DNA of 64,000 bases from Fagopyrum homotropicum (taxonomy: Eukaryota > Streptophyta > Magnoliopsida > Caryophyllales > Polygonaceae), in the NCBI GenBank assembly GCA_033239125.1, contig BSWB01000001.1, positions 7,514,501 through 7,578,500 on the forward strand, written 5' to 3'. A program made the translations under genes and the position numbers. Every line of letters begins with the position of its first letter. Within the stretch, counting starts at the first letter, position 1. Below the pieces are notes generated by a model. It saw only the letters and a list, made by a program, of their open reading frames with translations, ran no database searches and had not been told where the DNA came from. Of this stretch, positions 33,439 through 44,051 are shown one piece after another.

Positions 33439-36400
33439 TCATTGAATGGAGCAGCCGCGGGAATCCTGTGCATGACGAACATTCCCATATGCAGACAACT
33501 CGAGAAGATCCATGTCTCTACCTATAATTTGTTCAAACACCATTCATATTTTGCATCTTTGAGGAGTGAGGACTGAAAGCAGTAATTTGGTATATGATTG
33601 TGCAGAAAAAGGCTACTTTTTTAGGTTGTATGCCATTTTTATGTGTAGACAAGTGAATACCTGAGACTTTGCAGTAAGAACTCCTTCGGATGAGATCAGC
33701 TCTGGAGATATCAGTTCGGTTGCCCTTTGATCGATTCACAGTTGCCTAGGAGAACGGTAAAAAGCGCCCGGTTAAGCATTGTCGGTGCAATCAGTTTTAG
33801 ATTCATGCTAATGATCAATAGGTGTTTCAGTATAAAAATCAGAGACTGAGGATGCATGTCAAATGCTTTAGCTTCTAACTTTAGGCCACAGAAACAGGCA
33901 TCCTAGTAGCTGAAGAGAATGCTGAGCAAAGAGATAAAGACCAACACGTTATCCTCTCTGAAGCTTTCAACATAACACAGAAAGACAAGGAAAGGAGCAT
34001 ATTGAACTGACCAGGATACCATTGATAAATATAACTGGGTAAAGGGCGGACAGAACAGAACTTTTGACAAAGATGGACAAATAATGGGTGAAATATAGGT
34101 ACTTTGACAAACAATCCAAATCTGAGATTCATTCTACAGTACTAATCCCTATTGTAATATTATAAGTCATCAATCACCAATTATTGAAATTCTTCAGAGG
34201 TTTACACGGACAACAACTAGCACCATAATCTTTGGCACCCTAGTGACAAATCTGCATCACAGAGCTTATTTTGAGGCCAAATATGTCATAATATTGCAAA
34301 GAACATCGCTACCACTTACGGTGGGTCTAATATGATTAGTGATTACTACTTACTAGTGTTCAGATTATTGATGTAAAGCTTATGTGAGTTTATTGATGTC
34401 AAATGAACTAAAGTTTGGACTATTTATACCAAATATTCCAAAAGAAATGGCTAAGAAAAGATCCTTTGTCAGGATCATTTCAATAGTTAGGTACTAGGAG
34501 TCAAACACAAGATATATGCAGTCTAGCATACAAAATCACGATAAAAATGTAATTGTATGCCACAAAATGAATACAGTTCTCAAGTACAGATGGTGTATAA
34601 TTAATACCTGTAAAACTTGGCAATTCTCAAGTGTGCTTTTTCCACCCTGCAAATTTTGTGCATATCGATATAAAGCATTAAAACCTTGATCAATAACCTT
34701 TCAGGCATAATGATCATCTTGCCATATGAATTGGTTAAAAAAAATTAAGCAGAATCAAAAGGACTCAAAACACCCTTTGGCTGCATGTTTGCCCCGCTTT
34801 TACATAACTACTGACATCTAACAGGCACCAATTGATTGCTCAAAAAAAAAAAAAACAGGCACCAAATGCTAGGAAGAGATAAAGTTATGTCCCAACCCTA
34901 ACAATTTAAGTGAAAGAATGACAATCACAAAAGTTGAGTCGCGTATGTTGAATGACTTAGATACGTACACCTTATTAGATTAAAAGTTTAGTTTAATACT
35001 TCCATTGCTTACATTTTGCATAAAACCTGCCCTAAGTTAATAAAATACCACCTTAAGAACACATGGAGGAAACTGAGTTGGCTTCAATTCAAACACCCCA
35101 ACACAAAATAGGATTCAAATGAAGTACCTGATAACAGGTTTCTTTCCTCTAGACCTACACACCCCCTTTTCCCTTTTGACCAACCAGTTAATATCTTCCT
35201 CTTCCCTCCTCACCAAAAACATACTGTAATACTTCTATACAGTACCAACAACAAGCCTCCCTCATAATTCACAACTGAATTTACCACGGCTACTGGTTGC
35301 TTATGGTTTGTGTCTGATGGATTAAATAATGGTTTAAGGCATATAATTATAATTGACATAAAATCCTACTTTTGGGTTATTCACATTGACTGTCAAAGAG
35401 TTAAAAGTTGTCTGGGTAAGTGTTAAAGCTCTTTATGTACAAGACTCGATGGTGATAATGGACAACAAAGATTTGGTTAAGAGCATCTTCATCCCAGAAA
35501 TCTTTTGAAAATTTCTTATCTGTTTTTTTAATAATTTTTTATCCTTAAAATTATTTAAAGAAACTCTCTCCTCCATTCCAAAATTTAAAAAAGTTTTTTA
35601 AATTTCTTTAAATTACGTAACTCCAATAGAACAAAGCTTACTTCACTACAATTGGGCAAAAACAAAAATAAAAATCAACAATTTCTTTGATTTGTGTGAA
35701 TTAGGCAGGAACTTGGCAGAATTCATTTCTTCCCAAAGAAACTTCTTTCCACTCATGACCTGGATTCTTTAACCCATCCTGACATTGATCTTTATTTTTA
35801 TGTTAAGAAATAGTTGAATAAACTCCCAGTATATGGGTTGAAGATGCTCTAATAAGCTAATTGCTTTAGGTCACTGCCTAAGGTCCAAAGTTTTAGAGGT
35901 CAGACTGAACATTTAAAATATAAAGGTAACTTTGGGATGCCTGGATGAAACCCTCCTAGTCTATATCATAATTTTTGTTTAGTATCTTCTTATGCCTTTA
36001 TGATGCAACCTTAAAAAGTTTCAAGAGACTTTATCCGCATAAACAATGGCCGAAAGACTATTGATTCGAACATTCACGTAGACAAATTGGCTACCTAGGC
36101 TGGATTCAACTTTATAATGGGCTCTTCCTTCTGAAGTGGTTGCCACTTGCTAGACATATACAAGATTACCACAACATTAGAAATGAACTAGAGCACAAAG
36201 TATTCTCAATGTTTATTTCATAATGTATCCTCATTCCCTCTTTTACGCCATAACCAGATCAAACACAATGCTCGCTTAGGGGGTGAATTTCATAGAATTT
36301 CAAAAGCATTTTTGCAAAGAACAACTTTTTTGCAATTTCAAGACACTGGAAGGAAAGAACCCGGAACTTCAACATACTGAGAGGAAGTCATCTTCAATAT

Positions 36401-37439
36401 ATACATATATCATATATGTCTATATTCAGTGTCCTGAAAGAGCATCATCTTTCATTATGCAACCTCCAGAAGTTTCATGAGATCCTGTTAGCTTAACACT
36501 CACAAATTGGCTACTGATTTGAAATTTCAATTATCGATCTGAATAAATTGGTTAGCCAAGCAAGATTCACTTTCACTATAAGTTTACTGGGTGTGCAAAG
36601 TATTCCAAGTATTTAGTAAATAGACAATATATATTCAAATTCCCACTCTTTATGTTCCTAACAAATCAACTCAAGCAAGGTGCTGCAAATATGGGTGCTT
36701 GGTCCTTCAGTTATCAAGTTTTGAAAGTCCAGAGGGTATAGTAATGAGCAAATTTTAGATACTGAAATGGAAATGGTCAGAACATTAGGATATCTTTGTC
36801 TTGTTCAAAATCTCCCAATACCCTGTCAAGAGACTATCAACCAAGGCGTTGTTTGATAATTTGATACTCAGAACCAATCACATACATGAGAATGTTCAAA
36901 GAAAATCAGATTGAACAGCATACATAACTTAAAGCAAAAGCAAACCCTAATTCCTTCCCAATATGAACACGTAACAAGCAAATAGAGAAAAGGAGTAGGA
37001 AATGTCGAACCTTGGAGTAAGGAACAATATGGTCATAATCATGGCAAAGACAACCAGGGCAACCCACAAGTTTCCTGAAGACTAAATTTCCAATTGGGTC
37101 CCTCCTCCATCGAGCTGGATCTCTTCCATTAACCTTCTCTGCCTTCTCCCAACACTGCTGCTTGACGCTGTAGGGAAAGCTCCTAGGGTTTGCATCGGAA
37201 GATGGGGAGGGTGCAATTGGGAGATCGTCCAGTTGCAGACCTTCGAATGCGGTGGTGAATTCATCGGTGATGAGTGTAGAAGAAGAAGAGGAAGCGGATA
37301 GTGAAGACGAGGGTGAGATTTTCGAAGGTCTAGTTTCGAAGGCAGTGGATTGACCTCTTGGTGGGGAGGAAGTGCGGTTTCTTCCTCTTCTTCCTCCTCC
37401 TCCTCCCTTGCTGCTACTGCTACTACTTGTTGGCGTCAT
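33439..37439 (-). CDS. HNH nuclease-domain protein
   Basis: Four exons on the minus strand, 37439-37011, 34646-34608, 33745-33661 and 33521-33439 (429+39+85+83 nt, all GT-AG and in phase), encode 211 residues. Residues 1-95 are Ser/Gly/Arg-rich and look disordered (a transit peptide or nuclear region). The conserved core runs from VKQQCWEKAEKVNGRDPARW through CPGCLCHDYDHIVPYSKGG, ENCQVLQATVNRSKGNR and ISRADLIRRSSYCKVSGRD. DH...N...N is the HNH/McrA-like metal and catalytic pattern. The two small exons (39 and 85 nt) carry half of the nuclease motif and are separated by a 2.4-kb and a 0.9-kb intron. From memory Arabidopsis AT3G47490, next to CDF3, has the same annotation. The biochemical role in plants is not known to me. 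The exon chain rests on splice signals and domain continuity. Confidence 0.85.
35478..35852. mobile_element. PIF/Harbinger (Tourist-like) MITE in HNH intron 1
   Basis: Element 35481-35849 (369 bp). The left end GAGCATCTTCATCCCAGA and the reverse complement of the right end GAGCATCTTCAACCCATA match at 15 of 18 positions. TAA duplications flank it (35478-35480, 35850-35852). The GAGCATCT terminus and TAA target are typical of Tourist-like MITEs. It lies wholly within the large first intron. Confidence 0.8.
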
Positions 37440-37832
37440 GTTGAATTTTGAAGCAAAATGGCCGGAAAGTTGAAACCAGCAGTGGTTCTAATCAACTGAA
37501 TTATCCAGTCAAGGGGATAAATTCACTTTTCATGTTCATTTTATACCTTTCTTGAGTCAATTGTGCACGAATTCTTAAGAGAAATAATAAGAATTGGGTC
37601 TAAAATGAAATTTATTTGGTTTGGGCCTCGGGGGTTTGGTTGGTATAAAATTATTACGGTTACGAAGAGAATTATTGGAGTAAAGTTACGAAATATGTGG
37701 GAACTATTTTTTTAACAGTTGATAAGTATAAGTGTTAAGAAATTTTCATATGGCTGTTTCCAAATTTTAAGTTGTGATGTTTCAGCAATTTAAGCTTATT
37801 GTTGTTCATTAATGGAGTAATAGACTAATGGT
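37440..37832. other. HNH gene promoter and intergenic flank
   Basis: 5' flank of the HNH gene; no further feature seen. The copia element inserted about 400 bases upstream of the HNH start codon. Confidence 0.4.
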
Positions 37833-37837
37833 AAAAG

Positions 37838-37959
37838 TGTGAGAATGAATGTGAATTCCCCTTCGAGTTTCCGTCATCAGACGGCTCATATTAATAATAA
37901 CTGTAGTTTACATAATTACAAAAGACAACCCTATATTTACATATTTACATAAACTATCA
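37838..37959 (-). repeat. Copia 3' LTR (122 bp)
   Basis: TG...CA-bounded repeat, identical to 42395-42516 apart from two transitions. On the minus strand it starts TGATAGTTTATG, and its first three bases provide the TGA stop codon of the RNase H frame. Confidence 0.95.
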
Positions 37960-40900
37960 TACTCCCGCAGTCGAAATTGGAGGAGGTTGAACAGTGAGAC
38001 TGAATCTAAAATCTAAAAATAATTGCCTGGGAAGACCCTTTGTAAAAATGTCTGCGTACTGAAAAGCCGAAGGGACGTGAAGTACTCTAACGTGACCACG
38101 GGCAACCTTGTCGCGGACGAAGTGGATGTCGATCTCAATGTGCTTAGTCCGTTGGTGTTGAACTGGGTTGCTTGCAAGATAAGTAGCAGAGATGTTGTCT
38201 GTGTATACAATGGATGCCTTGGTAAGCGGACAATGTAACTCCAGCAAAAGGTTCCGCAGCCAAGAACATTCTGACACAACATTGGCAACTCCCCTATATT
38301 CTGCCTCTGCACTGGATCTAGAGACGACAGATTGTCTTTTGGCAGACCACGAGATTAGAGTGTCATTGAAGAAAACACAGTAACCTGAGGTGGAGCGGCG
38401 TGTATCAGGGCAACCTGCCCAATCAGCATCTGTATAGGCAATAAGATCAGACTTCGGAGAAGAGGAGATGGTGATACCTAAAGAAGACGTCCCAGAGATG
38501 TATCGGATAATGCGCTTGAGAGCTGCAAAATGGGCTTCTCTGGGGTCGTGCATAAAAAGGCACACTTGCTGCACTGCAAAACTGATGTCTGGCCGTGTGA
38601 AGGTGAGGTATTGCAGTGCCCCAGCCAGACTACGGTAAAGTGTCGGATCATTAATAGCAGGGCTGGATGAAGCACTTAACTTGACAGACGTTTCAGCTGG
38701 AGTAGCAGAGGGTTTGCAATTGGACATCTTTGCTCTTTCAACAATTTCGCGAGCATATTTATCCTGGGAAAGGAATAATCCAGAGGATGTACGACGAACA
38801 GAGATGCCCAAAAAATATGATAGGGGCCTAAGTCTTTCAGGGCAAATTCCGTACTCAGAAGCTGGATCAGATGCTTTCGCAGAGTGTCAGAAGAGGCCGT
38901 AAGAACAATGTCATCAACATATAGAAGCAGATAGACAGTGTCAGATCCTTGATTATAAATAAAAAGGGAGGAGTCGCTCTTACTGCTAATAAACCCAATG
39001 CGATGGAGAAAGCCTGCAAAGAGTTGAAACCATGCTCGGGGAGTTTGCTTCAGGCCATAGAGAGACTTTTGCAAAAGACAAACATGATTGGGTTTGGAGG
39101 GGTCGCGAAAGCCTGGCGGTTGAAACATATACACAGTTTCGTTCAAATGACCGTGGAGGAAAGCATTATGAACATCCAGCTGATGAATGGACCAAGAGCG
39201 GGATACTGCAATGCTAAGAACCATACGGATGGTCGCTGGTTTGACAACAGGGCTAAAAGTCCCATCACAGTCAATTCCAAACTGCTGAGAGCAACCGTTA
39301 GCAACTAAACGAGCCTTGTATCGCTCCAGAGAACCGTCAGACCTGTACTTATTCTTAAAAATCCACATGCATCGCACAATATTAGCATCCGTAGGACGAG
39401 GTATCAGGACCCACGTCTTATTCCGCATAAGGGCTCGATATTCATCGAGCATGGCAGCGGTCCAACACGGGTCTTGAAGAGCTACATTGTGGGATTTGGG
39501 AATGGGGGATATGGTTGCGGTAGAGACGGATAAGTCAAAAAACTGTTTTGGTTTTACAATACCGGATTGACTACGGGTGTGGGGTCGATCCGGTAAATGT
39601 GTAGGCGGAGGGGGCGGAGCCGGCTCATTTAAAGGTTGGTCGGCTAAGGTGGAAGTTGGGTGTGAAGGGTGTGGGATTGGTGAGGCTGGACGTTCAACAG
39701 CAGCAGGCCGGAATTGCTGGAGGACGGGGCTTGCTGGGCTGGTTGGGGAAGAGCCATGCGAGGATGGGCTGGGCGCCGATGGGCCGGGTAAGGGAATAAC
39801 TGGCCCAGAAGTGAAAAGGGGAGGGGGAGGAGAATGGATGCCGGACTGGGTGGGTTGGATTGGTGGGCCAGGCGGCACTGGTGGGCTGGCGACAGGAGCT
39901 GCAGAAGGTGCGCAGTTTTGGGCCATGAAGTAGGGAGATTGATCATCATCAAGGAGGGGAGGTGTAACAAGATCCGGGGAGACTCGTTGACGGGTAGCAA
40001 ACGGAAAAATAGATTCATCGAATGTTACATGACGAGAGATGATTATTTTATTGGTTGCTAAATTTAAGCATTTGAATCCCCTATGGTGTTTAGGATAACC
40101 CAAAAAGACGCACGGTGAAGTGCGAGGTTGAAGTTTGTGGGATATAGTGGCACTTTGGTTGGGATAACAAAGGCAACCGAAAACTCGGAGATGATCTAGG
40201 GAAGGAGTAGTGTGATATAACACTTGAGTAGGGGATTGATTTTGAATGGAGGTAGATGGAAGAATGTTGAGAAGGTAACTAGAAATCTCCAATGCATGGG
40301 GCCAATAGGAGACTGGAATAGATGCATGAAATAACAAGGAACGCATCATGTTATTGATCGTTTGAATGACACGTTCAGCCTTCCCATTTTGAGGGGATGT
40401 ATGAGGACACGAGAAGCGGAAAACAATGCCATGGTCAAGGAAAAATTTGTGGAAGGTAGAGTTGTTGAACTCGCCTCCCATATCACATTGAAAACTTTTG
40501 ATGGGTAAAAGAAATTGTGTTTTGACAAATGTGTGAAAATGAACAAAAATGTCAAATACTTGAGACTTGAACTTGATTGGAAAAACCCATAAAAAATGAG
40601 AAAAGTCATCAAGAAAGAGCAAATAGTACTTAAAATCGTCCCGACTCGGGATGGGTGAGGTCCACAAATCACTATGAATAATGTCAAAGGGAGCATTAGA
40701 GCGAGTTGTAGAGCGATCAAAAGCTAATCTATGGTGTTTTCCTAATTGACAAGCATGACAAATAGGAGTCACAATGGACTTATTACATTTAATGAAAGAA
40801 TATTGACGAAGCAAATCTAAAACTGGACCACCGGGATGACCGAGACGGGCATGCCAAAGACTGGGAGACTCGACGGAAAGAGCGTGGTGATGGCGAGTGG

Positions 40901-41315
40901 AAGGACGAGTAACTGGATAGAGTTCCCCGGAACTATTACACCTCAGACGAGTGATCCCCGTGTGTAGATCCTTCACAGAAAAACCAAAAGGGTCAAATTC
41001 TACTGAGGCATTGTTATCGGTTGTGAAACGTCTAACGGATACTAAATTTTTGACAATTTGTGGGGCAATAAGGACATTGGAAAGATGAAGCGGTTTTGTG
41101 GTGATGGGGATAGTAGTCTCTCCAATACCTGTAGAAGGAACACGCATACCATTCCCAACAATTATCGAATTTAATAAACCATTATGTGAAAAAGACGAGA
41201 GTGAACCTGAATTATTCGTCATATGTGAGGTGGCGCCCGTATCCATGTACCAAAAATTATCCGTAGGATTTAATGTCATGGTAGCAAAGGATTGATCCAA
41301 TCCTGTGGGCTGCAC
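37957..41315 (-). pseudogene. Copia pol: protease, integrase, reverse transcriptase, RNase H (frameshifted)
   Basis: Frame 41315-38676 carries the protease MDTGATSHMT, the integrase zinc finger (WHARLGHPGG...CHACQLGKHH), catalytic DLWTSP, QCDMGGEF and NGKAERVIQ, and the reverse transcriptase from NKTWVL to LLYVDDIVLT. The protein then shifts frame near 38820, where GGCCCCTATC should read one C longer to continue ...PLSYFLGISVRR. The second frame, 38811-37957, completes the reverse transcriptase and RNase H (YTDADWAGC, STSGYCVF, SSAEAEYRG). A single lost C in a C run is therefore the only lesion in pol, and it could also be a sequencing error. A stop (TAG for CAG) and a frameshift lie upstream, between gag and protease (about 41325-41400). 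Confidence 0.92.
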
Positions 41316-41392
41316 AGCGTAATGGGCCTATTGCATTTGCTGAGCTGGTCCAGGCCCAAGGAGACTTTGCTGAGGAAAGGGGCATGGAGGCT

Positions 41393-42313
41393 TTAATGGG
41401 CCTGTTGCCATCCCTGAGGAGCCGGGCCTTGCTGATTGGGCTGAGGGAGTGGAAGCCAACCGAAGTGAGGATGCCAGGCAACCCTAGCTGGAGCGGCCGA
41501 CCTTTGCTTTCCTTTCCGGCCTCGACCGCGCCTGTTCTGGGTGGTGTCCGGCGCTGCTTGGGAGGAGCCGGATCTGGGCGGTGCATAGGAGCCGGCCTGC
41601 TGGTGCGACGAAGAGCCAGGATTCGAACCAGTCCCAGGGGTGCGGCTATTTGATCCAGATTCCGCAGTGAGGGCGGTCTGCGAGTTGCCGGCGGCTGTTT
41701 GAGCAGACATGCGGGTTTCCTCTAGGAGCAGTTGAGATCGAGCCTTAGTGAAACTCGGTAGGGGGTCGGTTTGCTGAATAAAACTCGCGGCGGCATTATA
41801 CTCAGCAGGCAAACCCGAAATCAATTGAAGCACAAGTCGGGTTTCGGGAACCGGTGAGCCAACACCCTTGAGTTGATCTGCCAAAGACTTGAGTTGAAGA
41901 CAGTAAGCATTAATCGAAGAGAAGCCTGATAACTTACAGTTGGAGAACTCATGCTCGAGATAGACTGCGCGGGTGTTTTTATTATCTTGAAAGATATCTT
42001 TGACTCGATTCCATGCTTGATGAGCGGTATCATCGGAGTCAAGAATTTGCAAGAGGATCTCCCGGGAAACCGTACTGTAGATCCATTGAAGGACGGCAGC
42101 GTCAACTTGAAGCCATAACGAATCTTCAATATCCGTTGGTTTGGGTACCTTCTCATCGATGTGATCGAGAACATTGTGCGCCTTTGCGGTAACACGGAAT
42201 AGGGTAACCCAGGAAGCATACGGAGTGTCATGGTCAAGGACAAGGGCAATGTTGTTTTTGATGTTGGAGATTCCGAGGGCGGAGTGGAAAGAAGGTTTCC
42301 GTTCCGCAGCCAT
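41393..42313 (-). CDS. Copia gag protein (UBN2 type, no zinc knuckle)
   Basis: 306 residues. The core (ASWVTLFRVTAKAHNVLDHI ... LWLQVDAAVLQWI ... FSSINAYCLQLKSLADQLKG ... LISGLPAEYN) is the UBN2/retrotran_gag fold. The C-terminal part is Ser/Gly/Gln-rich with a basic RRGRGRKGKQRS patch and no CX2CX4HX4C knuckle, which the basic patch may replace for RNA binding. The stop at 41393-41395 arises from a frameshift; in related elements gag continues into protease. Confidence 0.85.
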   Translation of the reverse strand: MAAERKPSFHSALGISNIKNNIALVLDHDTPYASWVTLFRVTAKAHNVLDHIDEKVPKPTDIEDSLWLQVDAAVLQWIYSTVSREILLQILDSDDTAHQAWNRVKDIFQDNKNTRAVYLEHEFSNCKLSGFSSINAYCLQLKSLADQLKGVGSPVPETRLVLQLISGLPAEYNAAASFIQQTDPLPSFTKARSQLLLEETRMSAQTAAGNSQTALTAESGSNSRTPGTGSNPGSSSHQQAGSYAPPRSGSSQAAPDTTQNRRGRGRKGKQRSAAPARVAWHPHFGWLPLPQPNQQGPAPQGWQQAH

Positions 42314-42394
42314 GGAGGAATATCGAGAAGGGGAAAACGGCGTAGGGTTAGATGCAAGCGGAAGAGGAGTTTTGGAACGAGAAGTCTGATACCA

Positions 42395-42516
42395 TGTGAG
42401 AATGAATGTGAATTCCCCTTCGGGTTTCCGTCATCAGACGGCTCATATTAATAATAACTGTAGTTTACATAATTACAAAAGGCAACCCTATATTTACATA
42501 TTTACATAAACTATCA
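42395..42516 (-). repeat. Copia 5' LTR (122 bp)
   Basis: Upstream LTR of the minus-strand element, next to the primer-binding site at 42385-42394. It lies about 220 bases beyond the ZIP stop codon. Confidence 0.95.
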
Positions 42517-42521
42517 AAAAG

Positions 42522-42733
42522 TACTAATTAAATATTTTACCGTTTCAAACATTTCAAACTTCATCCATTGCCAATTTGAGAAATTGTATATTTTGTATAA
42601 GTTTTATCATTTAAGAACTACAATCTTTCAAAAGCCAATAGACAAACTCAATATTGATCCATTAAAATTAATGTATAGTTTCGGAAAAAAAAAAAAAAAA
42701 AACTCAATCGAAGATTAACACATCTAAGTAATT
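42522..42733 (-). other. ZIP gene 3' flank
   Basis: Presumed 3' UTR of the ZIP gene, including an A run at about 42684-42702. The copia element inserted at its end. Confidence 0.4.
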
Positions 42734-43873
42734 TTAGGCCCAAATAGCAAGCAATGCCATGCAAGCAAAGCCTAGGAGCAAAGCAACACTAGCAGCAATC
42801 ATGAGACCTCTGCTTCCTTGTAGCTTAGGGCTCATGAAATTTGCAGATAGAATGTCGACTAACGCCATGTAAAATAAGATGCCAGCAGCTGCAGAGTTGA
42901 GTACTCCTTCTACGATCAAAGCTTTAGGGCTCGTTTCGTCGTAGAACTTTGATATGCCAATGCCTATCACAATTCCTAATGGTGTGGTTAGTGCAAAACA
43001 TAGAATCATGAACACCGTCGATCTGGCTTTGAATTTAGCCTGCATTGGGACGTTTTATACAGTTAGTTACATCAAGCAAGCAAGAAAGGTGTAACGGTGA
43101 TATGTTTATAATTATACCTGAGTAATGCATCCACCAAGACCCATTCCTTCGAAGAATTGGTGGAAAGTAATGGCTGCAATCAAGGGTTTAATCGTGCTTG
43201 GGCTTTGAGAAGCACCCATGTCCAACCCTATTATTACGGAATGCACCAGAATCCCAATCTCAAGAACCTGTAAATAACAATGCAAGAGAACTTTAAGATG
43301 AACAGTTTGAAACGGTGTATTATTAGGTTTACAAATTCACACCTGAGCAATGACTCGATATCGAACGAGTTGATGCGACAAACTCAAATCGTTCTTCTCC
43401 GCATCATCGATATTGACTTCGGAAATCTGATGTGTCACAGTATTCTTCTGGTAACAACTGGCTGCAAATACGTCGATCATCATAGTCCCGACCATAGACA
43501 GTCCCATAACCAGTCCAGCGAACGGGAACTCTCCCCAAGGCTTATCGCTAAGGCAAGGACTGGTGAGACTTTCGAATGCGTCCGGTGCAATGTGTACTGC
43601 TCCAGTGGACAGAATAACTCCTCCGGCAAACGCCTTCACCACCGTGAACAGTCCGCTCGTCGGACTTAGACTCGGGATCTCCTTTCCGGCGACCGGCAGC
43701 GAGATTCCAATGGCTCCTGCGGCCAGTATTGCGGCGATTGCTATGATCTTGAGCTTCAGAGCCGCTTGCTGGTTGGTGTCAGAGTCGGCATCGTCCGTGC
43801 ACTCCGCGCTCGTCAAGGGTGAGAGAAGGACGAGGAGAATAGTGAGAATGAGGAGGCATCGGCTGATTTTCAT
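42734..43873 (-). CDS. ZIP-family zinc/iron transporter
   Basis: Three exons on the minus strand, 43873-43343, 43267-43118 and 43039-42734 (531+150+306 nt, GT-AG, each in phase 0), encode 328 residues. It is a plasma- or endomembrane transporter moving Zn2+ or related divalent metals into the cytosol. A signal peptide (about 1-23) precedes eight hydrophobic spans. The signature metal-binding spans are [10 protein letters not shown] (TM4) and [10 protein letters not shown] (TM5), both encoded by exon 2. The TM3-TM4 loop is short and has only two scattered His, unlike the His-repeat loop of many ZIPs. Length and the [11 protein letters not shown]-terminus suggest the ZIP1/2/3/11 type rather than IRT; exact orthology is not decided. 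The gene is intact. Three ZDRE-like boxes lie upstream. Confidence 0.92.
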
Positions 43874-43971
43874 GGCTGCTTTAGAGAGTGATACTTAGAG
43901 AGTTAGAGGGGGTTTGATTTACATATATATGTGGAGAGTTGCGTTGATATGGAAGCTGGGATGACGCTGGG

Positions 43972-44051
43972 ATGACGACATTCATTCATACATGGTTAAA
44001 TCGGGATGACGACATTCATTCATGTATGGGTCAAACTCGGGATGACGACAT
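43972..44051 (-). promoter_or_regulatory. Three tandem zinc-deficiency-response-element-like boxes
   Basis: ATGACGACAT occurs at 43972-43981, 44006-44015 and 44042-44051, about 100-180 bases before the ZIP start codon, spaced 34 and 36 bases. The ZDRE consensus bound by bZIP19/bZIP23 is RTGTCGACAY; each copy differs from it at one position. The copies sit in a degenerate ~35-bp tandem repeat (GGGATGACGACATTCATTC). A TATA-like run at about 43922-43930 lies between the boxes and the ATG. Function is inferred from the gene type and the motif. Confidence 0.6.

Larger units (their letters stand above)
37833..42521 (-). mobile_element. Ty1/copia LTR retrotransposon, near-intact, minus orientation
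   Basis: LTRs at 37838-37959 (3' LTR) and 42395-42516 (5' LTR), flanked by a perfect 5-bp duplication AAAAG (37833-37837, 42517-42521). Only two G/A differences separate the 122-bp LTRs, so insertion is fairly recent. The primer-binding site TGGTATCAGA (42394-42385, minus) abuts the 5' LTR and fits initiator tRNA-Met. Domain order is gag, protease, integrase, reverse transcriptase, RNase H (copia order). The short LTRs and UBN2-type gag suggest the Ale/Retrofit lineage. Coding is interrupted by two frameshifts and one stop, so it is probably non-autonomous now. Total 4679 bp between the target duplications. Confidence 0.95.

Noticed and set aside
39577..39933. Gly-rich 118-codon plus-strand frame
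   Set aside because: Antisense shadow of the Pro/Ser-rich linker of copia pol.
41600..41640. tRNA T-arm-like GGTTCGAATCC on the minus strand
   Set aside because: It lies in the gag coding frame and has no cloverleaf around it; chance match.
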